DNA of 43,656 nucleotides from Clostridia bacterium. GTDB lineage: Bacteria; Bacillota; Clostridia; Oscillospirales; CAG-272. The stretch spans positions 1 to 43,656 of the forward strand of contig JAFUIQ010000020.1 in assembly GCA_017468385.1 (NCBI GenBank), given 5' to 3'. The translations under genes were made by a program, and so were the position numbers. Under the pieces are notes generated by a model. The model saw only the letters and a program-made list of their open reading frames with translations. It searched no databases and had not been told where the DNA came from. This document shows positions 7,275 to 15,474 of the stretch, piece by piece; the stretch's first letter is position 1; each line of letters begins with the position of its first letter.

Positions 7275-8201
7275 TTGAACAAACAAGTCAAGTGGGCCGC
7301 CACCCCCTATCTGGCGTGGATGGCGATCTTTATCATCGTTCCGCTGGCGCTGATCGCGGTTTTCGCGTTCACCACCACGGTCACCGTGGACGCGGACGGT
7401 ACGATTCTATCCGATGAGGATATTCTGGCCATCGAAGAAGAATTCGCCGATGAGGACGGAAATCTTCCCGAGGGAATCCTTTTTGAGAAAACCATATTCA
7501 CCTGGGCGAACATCCTGGAAGTGAGCAACTATATGTCTACCCTGCTCAACTCCATCTGGCTCGCTCTCATCGCCACCGTGATCTGTCTGATCCTGGCGTA
7601 TCCCGTGGCCTATTACATCTCCCGGCTGGATTTCAGCCGACAAAAAATGATGCTGATGCTGGTCATGCTCCCCATGTGGATGAACTTCCTTCTGCGCACC
7701 TACGCATGGATGACCCTGCTGGAGAAAAACGGACTGATCAACCAGTTCCTCGGTCTGTTCGGCATCGGCCCTCTCCAGATGATCAACACCCCCGGTGCGG
7801 TAGTACTGGGTATGGTGTACAACTATCTCCCCTTCATGATCATGCCGCTGTACTCCGTCATGACCAAGATCGATGACCGCACCATTGAGGCGGCACAGGA
7901 TCTGGGCGCGGGTGCCATCCGTGTAGTCACCAAGGTGGTTCTTCCCCTGTCCATGCCGGGCATCGCCTCCGGCATCACCATGGTATTCGTCCCCGCGGTC
8001 AGCACCTTTATTATCTCCCGTATGCTGGGCGGCGGCACCAATATGCTGATCGGTGATTTGATCGATCTGCAGTTCCTGGGCAACGCCTACAACCCCAATC
8101 TGGGCGCAGCCATGTCCATTGTACTGATGGTATTCATCCTGCTCTGCATGAGCATCACCAATTCCCTCGATGACGAGGATACGGAAGGGGTGCTGATGTG
8201 A
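7275..8201 (+). CDS. potB: Spermidine/putrescine ABC transporter permease
   Basis: A 308-residue permease with six predicted helices and the EAA loop (AAQDLGAGAIRVVTKVVLPLSMPGI) that docks on PotA. I place the start at the TTG at 7275, because GGAG lies 6 nt before it, the protein then begins MNKQVKWAATPYLAWMAIF as expected, and no ATG with a ribosome site exists between the potA stop and the first helix. An insert of about 45 acidic residues (VDADGTILSDEDILAIEEEF..) lies between helix 1 and helix 2 on the outer side, longer than in the Escherichia coli protein as I recall it. A 112-nt gap separates it from potA. Confidence 0.93.
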   Translation: MNKQVKWAATPYLAWMAIFIIVPLALIAVFAFTTTVTVDADGTILSDEDILAIEEEFADEDGNLPEGILFEKTIFTWANILEVSNYMSTLLNSIWLALIATVICLILAYPVAYYISRLDFSRQKMMLMLVMLPMWMNFLLRTYAWMTLLEKNGLINQFLGLFGIGPLQMINTPGAVVLGMVYNYLPFMIMPLYSVMTKIDDRTIEAAQDLGAGAIRVVTKVVLPLSMPGIASGITMVFVPAVSTFIISRMLGGGTNMLIGDLIDLQFLGNAYNPNLGAAMSIVLMVFILLCMSITNSLDDEDTEGVLM

Positions 8202-8989
8202 TGAAAAAGATGACCTTTTCCAAGATCTATACGTCGATCATCTTCCTGTTTCTGTACATTCCCATCGGGGTTCTGATTGTCAACTCCTTCAATGCCTCCA
8301 AGAGCCGTACCGTATGGACAGGCTTCACGCTGGATTGGTATTCCAAGCTGTTCCACAACGAAACCATCATGACCAGCCTGCTGAACACGCTGGTTGTGGC
8401 GCTGATTGCCTCCGTGGTGGCCACCATTCTCGGCACCGCCGCCGCCATCGGCATCTATAACATGAACAGCGTGGCCCGCAAGTTCATCATGAACATCACC
8501 CTGATCCCCAACGTGAATCCGGAGATCGTCACCGGTGTGTCCCTGATGCTTCTCTTCGTTTTCCTGAAGATGGAGTTCGGCTTCACCACCCTGATTCTCT
8601 CCCACATCACCTTCTGTGTGCCCTATGTGATTCTGAATGTCATGCCGAAGCTGCGGCAGATGAACCGGAATCTGTGCGAGGCGGCCATGGACCTGGGCTG
8701 CAATCAGCTGCAGGTGTTCCGGAAGGTTATCGTGCCCGAGATTATGCCCGGCATTCTGTCCGGATTCCTCATGTCCCTCACCTACTCCATCGATGATTTT
8801 GTCATCAGTTATTTCACCTACGGTGCCAGCTCCCAGACCTTGTCCATCACCATCTTCTCCATGACGCGCCGCAAAGTCAGCCCCGAGGTCAACGCCCTCT
8901 CCGCGATCATCTTTGTGGTGGTGCTGGCCATCCTTCTGATCATGAATATCGTAGACATCAAAAAGCATGAGAAGGAGGCAAGACGATGA
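8201..8989 (+). CDS. potC: Spermidine/putrescine ABC transporter permease
   Basis: A 262-residue second permease with six helices and the EAA loop EAAMDLGCNQLQVFRKVIVPEIMPGI. The ATG at 8201 overlaps the potB stop by one base (TGATG). A GTG at 8198 is also in frame and would add one residue; the purine-rich GGAAGGGG upstream could serve either. It pairs with PotB in the membrane channel. Confidence 0.95.
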   Translation: MKKMTFSKIYTSIIFLFLYIPIGVLIVNSFNASKSRTVWTGFTLDWYSKLFHNETIMTSLLNTLVVALIASVVATILGTAAAIGIYNMNSVARKFIMNITLIPNVNPEIVTGVSLMLLFVFLKMEFGFTTLILSHITFCVPYVILNVMPKLRQMNRNLCEAAMDLGCNQLQVFRKVIVPEIMPGILSGFLMSLTYSIDDFVISYFTYGASSQTLSITIFSMTRRKVSPEVNALSAIIFVVVLAILLIMNIVDIKKHEKEARR

Positions 8990-10218
8990 AACGGTTTATA
9001 GCATTTTTGCTTCTTACTCTGCTCATTTGCTCCGCGGCTCCCGCGGTCTTCGCCGCAGAAAGCGGATACGACATCGACTACTCCGACAGTGTGGATTGGA
9101 ACAAATTCCGCGGCGAGGATATCACCCTGAACGTGTACAACTGGGGCGAGTATATCTCCGTGGATGACGGCGAGGACGGCGCCTTTGACACCATCGCCGC
9201 TTTCGAAAAACTGACCGGCATCGATGTGGTGTATTCCACCTTCTCCACCAATGAGGAATTGTACGCCAAACTGAAGATGGGCGGCGGCAGTCAGTACGAC
9301 ATCATCATTCCCTCGGACTACATGGTATCCCGTATGATAAACGAGGGCATGCTGACCAAGCTGAACTTTGACAACATCCCCAATTCCGGGATGATCATGG
9401 ATACGCTGAAAAATGCCGACTACGATCCCACGGGCGAGTATTCCGTGCCCTATTTCTGGGGCATCGTGGGCATCATCTACAACACCACGCTGGTGGATGC
9501 AGAGGACGATGTACACTCCTGGGATATTCTGTGGAATGAGAAGTATGCCAACAATATTCTCATGTTCCAGAACTCCCGCGACACCGTCGGCATTGCGCTG
9601 AAGCGGCTGGGATATTCCTTCAATACCACCAATGAGGAAGAGATCCGCCACGCGGCCCAGACGCTGGTGGACCAGAAGCCTCTGGTACAGGCCTACGTCA
9701 TGGACGAGATCTTCGACAAGATGATCGGCGGCGAGGCGGCTCTGGCCCCCTACTACGCCGGTGACGCCATCGTCATGATGCAGGACAATCCGGATCTGGC
9801 CTTTGCGGTTCCCACAGAGGGCACCAATCTGTTTGTGGATGCCATGTGCATCCCCGCCGATTCCAAGAACAAGGAGGCGGCCGAGTTGTTTATCAACTTC
9901 ATGTGCGAAACGCTGGTTGCCCTGAAAAATGCGGAATACGTGGGATATGCTACCCCCCATGCCGAGGCATTCACCTATCTGGATGAGGAAATGCAGACAT
10001 CCGTCACCTATCCCAGCGATGAGATTATGGAGGCCGCCGAGGCGTTCATCGCCCTGCCCTCCTCCACCACTTCCCTGCTGGACGGGTTGTGGACAGACAT
10101 TCTCAGCACAGGTGCCGCCAGTCCCTGGATGACACCCGTATTCATGGGAATCTGCATCGCCTTGACCATCGGCATCAATGCCTTTAAACGACAGAAGAAA
10201 AAGAGAAATTCCTTTTAA
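8986..10218 (+). CDS. potD: Polyamine-binding protein with C-terminal membrane anchor
   Basis: A 410-residue extracellular solute-binding protein of the PotD/PotF type. It has a signal peptide with a likely SPase I site after AVFA, the family start LNVYNWGEYIS, and the conserved IIIPSDYMVSRM and SVPYFWGIVGIIYN segments. It overlaps potC by 4 bases (ATGA), with GGAGG before it. Gram-positive PotD is usually a lipoprotein, but there is no lipobox cysteine here. Instead a hydrophobic helix (about residues 382-400, TPVFMGICIALTIGINAF) followed by RQKKKR sits at the very C-terminus, which would tether the protein to the membrane. A terminator follows directly. Confidence 0.94.
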   Translation: MKRFIAFLLLTLLICSAAPAVFAAESGYDIDYSDSVDWNKFRGEDITLNVYNWGEYISVDDGEDGAFDTIAAFEKLTGIDVVYSTFSTNEELYAKLKMGGGSQYDIIIPSDYMVSRMINEGMLTKLNFDNIPNSGMIMDTLKNADYDPTGEYSVPYFWGIVGIIYNTTLVDAEDDVHSWDILWNEKYANNILMFQNSRDTVGIALKRLGYSFNTTNEEEIRHAAQTLVDQKPLVQAYVMDEIFDKMIGGEAALAPYYAGDAIVMMQDNPDLAFAVPTEGTNLFVDAMCIPADSKNKEAAELFINFMCETLVALKNAEYVGYATPHAEAFTYLDEEMQTSVTYPSDEIMEAAEAFIALPSSTTSLLDGLWTDILSTGAASPWMTPVFMGICIALTIGINAFKRQKKKRNSF

Positions 10219-10220
10219 CG

Positions 10221-10257
10221 AAAAAGACTGCTTACCGTAAGGTAGGCAGTCTTTTTT
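10221..10257 (+). terminator. Rho-independent terminator of the pot operon
   Basis: AAAAAGACTGC-x-TTACC and GGTA-x-GCAGTCTTTTTT form a strong hairpin with a GTAA loop and a T6 tail. Confidence 0.93.
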
Positions 10258-10297
10258 ACCGAACACGCATCGAAATCGGCCGAAGGCTTGCGGGGGA

Positions 10298-10326
10298 TTG
10301 AAATGCCCCGATTCCTTCGCTATAAT
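10298..10326 (+). promoter_or_regulatory. SigA promoter of the LytTR gene
   Basis: TTGAAA (10298-10303), a 17-nt spacer and TATAAT (10321-10326), 21 nt before the start codon. Confidence 0.8.
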
Positions 10327-10347
10327 GAATATGCAAGGAGGGATTCT

Positions 10348-10779
10348 ATGAAATGCACCGTACACATTGACAAAGAACGGGCGGAGGAAGTGATCGTATA
10401 CGCCCATGCGCCGTCTCCCTTGACGGAGGAAATCCGCCGGCTTTGTGACGCAGAAACCCGTGAGGTGATCGGCTACCGCGATGAGGAAGCGCGCCCGCTG
10501 ACGGCCCGGGACGTCTGCTGCTTTGTGGTGGAGGACAACAAAATCTACGCACGAACCATGCAGGGCACATACCGGGTCAAGGCCCGGCTGTATCAGCTGG
10601 AGGAAATGCTCTCGGACGGATTTGTAAAAATCAATCAGTCCTGTCTGGCCAACGTGAGCCGGATCGAAAAATTCGGCACATCCTTCACGGGGACGCTGAC
10701 CGTCACGTTCCACAACGGATACTGCGATTACGTATCGCGGCGAAATGTAAAATACATCAAAGAAAGGTTTGGTTTATAG
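10348..10779 (+). CDS. LytTR-family DNA-binding regulator
   Basis: A 143-residue regulator. The C-terminal two thirds form a LytTR domain (VCCFVVEDNKIYARTMQGTYRVKARLYQLEEML, FVKINQSCLANVSRIEKF, RRNVKYIKERF), which binds DNA through beta strands. The N-terminal 45 residues are not a response-regulator receiver, so this is the short single-protein type that occurs beside a DUF3021 membrane protein. ATG 10348 follows AAGGAGGG; the upstream in-frame start lies before the promoter -10. It is co-transcribed with the DUF3021 gene one base later. Confidence 0.92.
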   Translation: MKCTVHIDKERAEEVIVYAHAPSPLTEEIRRLCDAETREVIGYRDEEARPLTARDVCCFVVEDNKIYARTMQGTYRVKARLYQLEEMLSDGFVKINQSCLANVSRIEKFGTSFTGTLTVTFHNGYCDYVSRRNVKYIKERFGL

Positions 10780-10780
10780 T

Positions 10781-11197
10781 ATGAATCGTTATGTGAAATC
10801 GTTTTTCCACAGAGGGATGCTGTTCGGCGGCTTCGGCCCCGTGGTGGCAGGCATCGTCTACGCCATTCTGGAGCGCACGGTTGCCGATTTTTCGCTGAGC
10901 GGATCCCAGGTGCTCCTGGCCATCGTTTCCACGTATCTGCTTGCCTTTGTGCAGGCAGGCACCAGCGTATTCAACCAGATCGACGAGTGGCCGCTGCCCA
11001 AATCCCTGCTCTGCCATTTTCTCTCGCTGTACGCCATGTATGTACTCACCTATCTGGTCAACACATGGATTCCCTTTCAGGCAGAAGTGGTGCTGATCTT
11101 CACCGCGATCTTTGCGGCGGGATATTTTGTAATCTGGGGCATCGTCTATCTGACGGTGCGGGCCACCAGCCGCCGGCTCAATCAAAAACTGGGCTAA
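10781..11197 (+). CDS. DUF3021-family membrane protein
   Basis: A 138-residue protein with four hydrophobic segments, the size and layout of DUF3021 proteins. It starts one base after the stop of the LytTR regulator, and that pairing is conserved in Firmicutes. The membrane partner is thought to modulate its LytTR regulator, which often controls a transporter or itself. ATG 10781 is used; a TTG at 10769 is in frame but has no ribosome site. The gene ends before a hairpin at 11203-11236. Confidence 0.85.
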   Translation: MNRYVKSFFHRGMLFGGFGPVVAGIVYAILERTVADFSLSGSQVLLAIVSTYLLAFVQAGTSVFNQIDEWPLPKSLLCHFLSLYAMYVLTYLVNTWIPFQAEVVLIFTAIFAAGYFVIWGIVYLTVRATSRRLNQKLG

Positions 11198-11202
11198 TCT
11201 CC

Positions 11203-11236
11203 AAATCCCCGCCGTCCCTTCGGGAACGGCGGGGAT
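11203..11236 (+). terminator. Terminator after the LytTR-DUF3021 operon
   Basis: AATCCCCGCCGT and ACGGCGGGGATT pair around a UUCG-capped top, with one bulged A. The following T tract is short, so termination may be partial. Confidence 0.7.
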
Positions 11237-11246
11237 TCGTTTGCAG

Positions 11247-11276
11247 TTGACGGATTGCGACAGGATATGCTATAAT
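11247..11276 (+). promoter_or_regulatory. SigA promoter of the polytopic membrane protein gene
   Basis: TTGACG (11247-11252), an 18-nt spacer and TATAAT (11271-11276). Confidence 0.78.
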
Positions 11277-11312
11277 AGGACAAACATAGTCTTTCGACGG
11301 AGGGATTCCATC

Positions 11313-12671
11313 ATGCAAATGCAAGCCGGCCAGGCGGTGCAAGAACTGCCGGAAAGTCTGTCCCCGAAACAGGCGTCCATGTGGAAGAGGCATCTTCCTT
11401 TGTCCCTGGTCTGCCTTTCTGTCTTTGTGTTTATTCTGGTCTGCAACCTGCTCACCCCCCTGCTTGTGGATGATTACACCTACTGCTTCTCCTTTGTGGA
11501 CGGATCTCCCATCGAATCGGTATGGGATATTTTCCCCTCCATCGCGGCCCACGCCCAAAAAATGAACGGACGGCACACGGCACATTTTACGGCACAGCTG
11601 TTTCTGCTTCTGCCGCCGATCTTCTTTAAGATCATCAACGCCGCCGTTTTCGTTATCGGCCTTTGCCTGATCACACGCATCGGCGGAAAGGTGCGCCCCC
11701 GGCCCCTTCTTCTGGGATTCTGCCTGCTTTGGCTGTTTGAGCCGGCCTTCGGTGAGGTCAATCTCTGGCTGGACGGTGCCTGCAATTACCTGTGGGGATA
11801 CACCCTGTGTCTGTTGTGGCTCTGCCCCTATTTTGACTCCGTAGATCGCCCGGCCGATGCCTCCATGGCCCGACGCATCGTCTGGATTCTCCTGGGATTA
11901 TTGGCCGGCGGCTGGAACGAAAACGTATCCGCATCCGCCATTTTCATGGCTATGCTGCTGATCGCTTTGGCTATTCTTCGCCGGCGCCGGGTGAGATGGG
12001 ATCAGATAGCCTCTCTCGCCGCGGCCGTGGGCGGATTTCTCACCATGGCCCTGGCCCCCGCCGAGGGCAAAAACAAAATCGCTTCCCTGTCGCTGGGCAT
12101 GCTGCGGGATCATTTTGTGATCGCCACGAAGATGCTGGCCACGCTGGCTCCGCTTCTCCTTTTATACACGGTGCTTGTGACGCTGGCTGTTCTTTCCGGC
12201 AAGGCCGGACAAGCTGTGATCAAATCCGCGGTGCTGGTGCTGGGCGCCCTGGCCTCCAACTACGTGATGATATTCGCATCCTATTATTACGATCGGTCCG
12301 CCGCGTTCACGGCGGTTCTGCTGGTAGCGGCCTGTCTTATACTGCTCCGCGCCCTGCACGCGGACGGATACAAAAAACTGTCCGCCTGCACGCTGAGTGT
12401 GGCTCTTCTGCTCACATCGTATTTTGTGATCATCGGAGCAAACGACATATACGACACCTACCAGACAGTCACCGCCAACGAGGAATATCTCACGTCCTGT
12501 CGGGATGCCGATCTCCCCGTGGCCTATCTGCCCGTGGTTACCGCCGAAACCAAATACAGCGCAGTGAAGAATCTGAAATACATCGATACGACTGATCCGG
12601 ACACCTGGCCCAACCGGAACATGGCCCGCTATTACGGCCTGGATGCCATCTATGGCGTGCCGGGAGAATGA
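11313..12671 (+). CDS. DUF6056-like polytopic membrane protein (GT-C-like layout)
   Basis: A 452-residue protein with roughly ten hydrophobic segments. The first outer loop, after helix 1, reads VDDYTYCFSFVDG and then NGRHTAHFTAQLF. This acidic DD motif after the first helix is seen in DUF6056 and in GT-C glycosyltransferase-like membrane proteins that use lipid-linked sugars. The enzymatic activity is not established. The C-terminal tail of about 70 residues (NDIYDTYQTVTANEEYLTSC..) is hydrophilic and probably outside. ATG 11313 is chosen because GGAGGG lies 8 nt before it. It is monocistronic between its own promoter and a bidirectional terminator. Confidence 0.8.
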   Translation: MQMQAGQAVQELPESLSPKQASMWKRHLPLSLVCLSVFVFILVCNLLTPLLVDDYTYCFSFVDGSPIESVWDIFPSIAAHAQKMNGRHTAHFTAQLFLLLPPIFFKIINAAVFVIGLCLITRIGGKVRPRPLLLGFCLLWLFEPAFGEVNLWLDGACNYLWGYTLCLLWLCPYFDSVDRPADASMARRIVWILLGLLAGGWNENVSASAIFMAMLLIALAILRRRRVRWDQIASLAAAVGGFLTMALAPAEGKNKIASLSLGMLRDHFVIATKMLATLAPLLLLYTVLVTLAVLSGKAGQAVIKSAVLVLGALASNYVMIFASYYYDRSAAFTAVLLVAACLILLRALHADGYKKLSACTLSVALLLTSYFVIIGANDIYDTYQTVTANEEYLTSCRDADLPVAYLPVVTAETKYSAVKNLKYIDTTDPDTWPNRNMARYYGLDAIYGVPGE

Positions 12672-12685
12672 TTCAAATAAGCAAA

Positions 12686-12716
12686 ACAAAAAGGACAGGC
12701 TAACCTGTCCTTTTTT
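12686..12716. terminator. Bidirectional terminator between converging units
   Basis: AAAAAGGACAGG-ctaa-CCTGTCCTTTTTT. It ends the membrane-protein gene on the plus strand and the tRNA operon on the minus strand. Confidence 0.93.
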
Positions 12717-12719
12717 GTA

Positions 12720-12797
12720 TGGGGTGAGTGATGGGAGTCGAACCCACGACCTTCAGGGCCACAACCTGACGCTCTAACCAACTGAGCTACACCCACC
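12720..12797 (-). tRNA. tRNA-His (GTG)
   Basis: A 78-nt tRNA including the extra 5' G(-1) paired with C73, the hallmark of tRNA-His, and an encoded CCA. Anticodon stem TCAGG/CCTGA, loop TTGTGGC, anticodon GTG. Last gene of a three-tRNA operon. Confidence 0.97.
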
Positions 12798-12800
12798 GTA

Positions 12801-12877
12801 TGGCGTACCTTGGGGGACTCGAACCCTCGACCTACTGCTTAGAAGGCAGTTGCTCTATCCAGCTGAGCTAAAGGTAC
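12801..12877 (-). tRNA. tRNA-Arg (TCT)
   Basis: A 77-nt tRNA with acceptor GTACCTT/AAGGTAC, encoded CCA, anticodon stem ACTGC/GCAGT, loop CTTCTAA and anticodon TCT. Middle gene of the operon. Confidence 0.97.
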
Positions 12878-12911
12878 AAAAGGAAGCTCCTGATCCCTCT
12901 CGGGTAAGGAT

Positions 12912-12985
12912 TGGAGCGGGTGATGGGAATCGAACCCACATGGCCAGCTTGGAAGGCTGGAGTTCTACCACTGAACTACACCCGC
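12912..12985 (-). tRNA. tRNA-Gly (TCC)
   Basis: A 74-nt tRNA with acceptor GCGGGTG/CACCCGC, encoded CCA, anticodon stem CCAGC/GCTGG, loop CTTCCAA and anticodon TCC. First gene of the operon; 34 nt separate it from tRNA-Arg. Confidence 0.97.
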
Positions 12986-13011
12986 ATCGGCGTTCTCAAT
13001 GTCGCCCAAAT

Positions 13012-13040
13012 ATAATATCATATATGCCATCGTTTGTCAA
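13012..13040 (-). promoter_or_regulatory. SigA promoter of the tRNA-Gly-Arg-His operon
   Basis: Minus-strand TTGACA (13035-13040), a 17-nt spacer and TATTAT (13012-13017). On the other strand, TTGTAA (13134-13139) and TACGAT (13157-13162) with a 17-nt spacer are a weaker candidate for the next gene; the AT-rich stretch between them holds nothing else I can identify. Confidence 0.88.
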
Positions 13041-13202
13041 GCACTTTTTTCGATTTTTTCACATTTTCCCCGTGCATGCCCGATTTTTTAAAAACATACG
13101 ATTTTTGTTGTTTTTTAATTTACAGAATGTTTATTGTAATTTTGCTCTATTTCTAATACGATATTATATATATCTGTTTCGAATGTGTGGTGAGAGACGT
13201 CT

Positions 13203-14120
13203 GTGTTTGGCTACATCCGGCCGCTGGTCGGCGATATGAGGGTGCGGGAAAACGAAATGTACCGCGCCATATACTGCGGGCTGTGCCGCGCCATGGGGCA
13301 CCACACCGGCTGTGCTTCCCGCATGACGCTCAGCTACGATTTTGTCTTTCTCAGCGCCTTTCGGGCAGCGATCACGGGAGAACGATTTGACCCCCAGCCC
13401 CACCGATGCCTGATGCATCCGGTGAAACGGCGTATGATGGCGGAGGACAATGACACCTTTGCCTACTGCGCCCGGGCCGCCGCCTATCTGACGTGCGCCA
13501 AACTGGAGGACGATCTGGCGGATGAAACAGGGATGCGGCGGCTTGCCGCGAAATCCCTTCGCCCTGCCGCGCGGGATATGCGCAAAAAAGCTGGGGAAAA
13601 TCCCACCCTGGAGGAAAGCATTGCCGCTTCCCTGGCCGCTTTACGAAAACTGGAGGAGGACAAATCCGACTCCATTGACGAAACAGCCGAATGCTTCGGC
13701 AGACTGCTGGGCGATATTTTCGCCGGTGAGCTGGACGGAAAGGATGCACGGATCGCCTGCGAGGTGGGTCGGGCTGTCGGACGCTTCATCTATGTGATCG
13801 ATGCGGCCGATGATGCCCCGGAGGATGCCGGGCGGGATCGGTACAACCCGATTCTGCGCCGCTACGGAAAAGAGATTCTTTGCGAGCGGGAAATCACGGA
13901 GCGAAACGGAACAAAGAAAACGGCGATTCGCATAAACGAAAACACAGCGCAGGATATATACATCGCCGCGCTGAACGATCTGGGACGGCTGAGTGCCGCC
14001 ATTGAGCTGATCGATTTCTCCCACAGTCAAAGCGAAGTGGAAGGAATCGTAAAAAACACGGTATACCTGGGTATGCCGGCCGAACTTCGCCGGGTGCTGG
14101 CCATCGACGAGTCGGTGTAA
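13203..14120 (+). CDS. DUF5685-family protein
   Basis: A 305-residue, probably cytoplasmic, mostly helical protein. It begins [22 protein letters not shown] and continues with [24 protein letters not shown], the conserved start of DUF5685 proteins. The CxxC in YCGLCR could bind a metal, and the helix-rich remainder ([31 protein letters not shown]) resembles a polyprenyl-synthase-like all-helix fold only superficially. No enzymatic role is known. The GTG at 13203 gives exactly the family start; the ribosome site before it is weak (GGTGAGAG). It precedes a J-domain gene by about 20 nt, a recurring association in Clostridia as I recall. Confidence 0.85.
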   Translation: MFGYIRPLVGDMRVRENEMYRAIYCGLCRAMGHHTGCASRMTLSYDFVFLSAFRAAITGERFDPQPHRCLMHPVKRRMMAEDNDTFAYCARAAAYLTCAKLEDDLADETGMRRLAAKSLRPAARDMRKKAGENPTLEESIAASLAALRKLEEDKSDSIDETAECFGRLLGDIFAGELDGKDARIACEVGRAVGRFIYVIDAADDAPEDAGRDRYNPILRRYGKEILCEREITERNGTKKTAIRINENTAQDIYIAALNDLGRLSAAIELIDFSHSQSEVEGIVKNTVYLGMPAELRRVLAIDESV

Positions 14121-14143
14121 CGGAAAGGATGCCTACGGGCTGC

Positions 14144-14764
14144 ATGACTATGAAAGATCCCTATATGACTCTCGGCGTGTCCCGGGATGCCACCGATGAA
14201 GAAATCAAAAAGGCATACCGCACACTGGCACGGAAATATCACCCCGACAACTACGCGGGCAGTGATCTGGCCGATGTGGCCGAGGAGAAAATGAAAGAAA
14301 TCAACGAAGCCTACGATATGATCGGGAAGATGCGCGCCGCGGGCGGCACCGGCGGATCCTATACCGGTACTTCGTCCTCCCAGAGCTACTCCTCGGGCAA
14401 TTACGCCGAGATCCGCTACCGGATCAACGAGGGGCGATTCTCCGACGCGGAGATCCTGCTGGATGCCATTCCCGCCTCCCAACGGGGGGCGGAGTGGAAC
14501 TTCCTCAAGGGCTGCGTGATGATGCAGCGGGGCTACTATTTTGACGCACAGAAGTACATCGAAACCGCCTGCTATCTGGATCCCACCAATATGGAATACC
14601 GCCAGGTGAAGCAGCGCATGCGCGCCACCGCCTCCTCTTACGACAGCCCCTACCGTACCACGTCCTACGGCAGCGCCTGCTCCGGCACAGACTGCTGTAC
14701 TTCCCTTATCTGTGCGGACTGCCTGTGCGAATGCTGCGGCGGCGATCTGATCCGCTGCTGCTGA
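14144..14764 (+). CDS. J-domain protein with cysteine-rich tail
   Basis: A co-chaperone-like protein of about 206 residues. The first 65 residues form a J domain: [24 protein letters not shown], then the HPD motif in [10 protein letters not shown] Gly/Ser/Thr linker and a TPR-like helical segment ([38 protein letters not shown]) follow. The last 28 residues hold nine cysteines ([20 protein letters not shown]..). It lacks the zinc-finger and substrate domains of DnaJ, so it is a specialised J protein that would recruit DnaK to a specific client. The start is uncertain: ATG at 14129, 14144 or 14150; GGAAAGG at 14122-14128 touches the first, so I use 14144. Confidence 0.85.
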   Translation: MTMKDPYMTLGVSRDATDEEIKKAYRTLARKYHPDNYAGSDLADVAEEKMKEINEAYDMIGKMRAAGGTGGSYTGTSSSQSYSSGNYAEIRYRINEGRFSDAEILLDAIPASQRGAEWNFLKGCVMMQRGYYFDAQKYIETACYLDPTNMEYRQVKQRMRATASSYDSPYRTTSYGSACSGTDCCTSLICADCLCECCGGDLIRCC

Positions 14765-14773
14765 GGTGAGTGT

Positions 14774-15310
14774 ATGAAAAAGAACACCTCCTCCAAGCAG
14801 ACAAAGCGCATTGCCACCTGCGGAATTTTGTGCGCCCTCGGCGTCATCAGTATGTCGATCGGCTCCCTCGTCGAGGTGCTGGATCTGACCATGATTATGC
14901 TGGCGTCCTTCTGCATCGTCTTTGCGGTCATCGAGATCGGCAATCGCTGGGCATGGCTGATCTGGGCGGTGACGGCTGTCTTGAGCCTGCTTCTTCTGCC
15001 CAACAAGATCGCCGCCGTTTTCTATCTGATGGGCGGCATGTATCCCATTGCCAAGGCGGCCTTTGAGAAACTGCATCCCGTGCTTTCATGGATTCTGAAA
15101 TTGTCCATGTTCAACACAGTCCAGCTGGCCTTTCTGCTGATCGCGCAGAAGGTATTCGGCTTGGTGGAGGAAGCATACAGCTTTGCCGCGGGAGCGCTTA
15201 TCTTTAACAATGTTCTGTTTCTCGTTTACGATGTGACTCTGACGGTTTTCATCACCCTCTATCTGGTGAAACTGCGCCGACGTCTCAAATTCAAAAGTCT
15301 GCGCGACTGA
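14774..15310 (+). CDS. Small polytopic membrane protein, ECF S-component-like
   Basis: A 178-residue protein with five or six hydrophobic segments and a basic C-terminus (KLRRRLKFK). The opening KQTKRIATCGILCALGVISMSIG resembles the first helix of ECF-type substrate-binding subunits and related clostridial membrane proteins, but no substrate motif can be read. ATG 14774 follows GAGGTGA. It starts 9 nt after the J-domain gene, so the three genes from 13203 are one operon ending at the hairpin at 15321-15359. Confidence 0.78.
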   Translation: MKKNTSSKQTKRIATCGILCALGVISMSIGSLVEVLDLTMIMLASFCIVFAVIEIGNRWAWLIWAVTAVLSLLLLPNKIAAVFYLMGGMYPIAKAAFEKLHPVLSWILKLSMFNTVQLAFLLIAQKVFGLVEEAYSFAAGALIFNNVLFLVYDVTLTVFITLYLVKLRRRLKFKSLRD

Positions 15311-15320
15311 TACCATCTCC

Positions 15321-15359
15321 GGGCCTGCTGCATGGAAATGCTGCAGGCCCTGTATTTTT
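15321..15359 (+). terminator. Rho-independent terminator
   Basis: GGGCCTGC-t-GCAT, loop GGAA, ATGC-t-GCAGGCCC, followed by TGTATTTTTC. It ends the DUF5685 operon. Confidence 0.9.
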
Positions 15360-15393
15360 CTTTCGGCAATTGTGCGAATTTGTTAAGAAAAAG

Positions 15394-15423
15394 TTGACAA
15401 ATACCGCTGAAAAAGAGTATAAT
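15394..15423 (+). promoter_or_regulatory. SigA promoter of the yloC-gmk operon
   Basis: TTGACA (15394-15399), an 18-nt spacer and TATAAT (15418-15423), both consensus, 52 nt before the yloC start. Confidence 0.9.
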
Positions 15424-15474
15424 AATAGTATCTATGAGTATGCCTCGGCGCATATTCAAAAAGGAGACTGTTCC

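Noticed and set aside
8818-10713. Open frame of 631 codons on the minus strand across potC-potD-LytTR
   Set aside because: It crosses a strong terminator and three well-supported genes, and no motif is recognisable.
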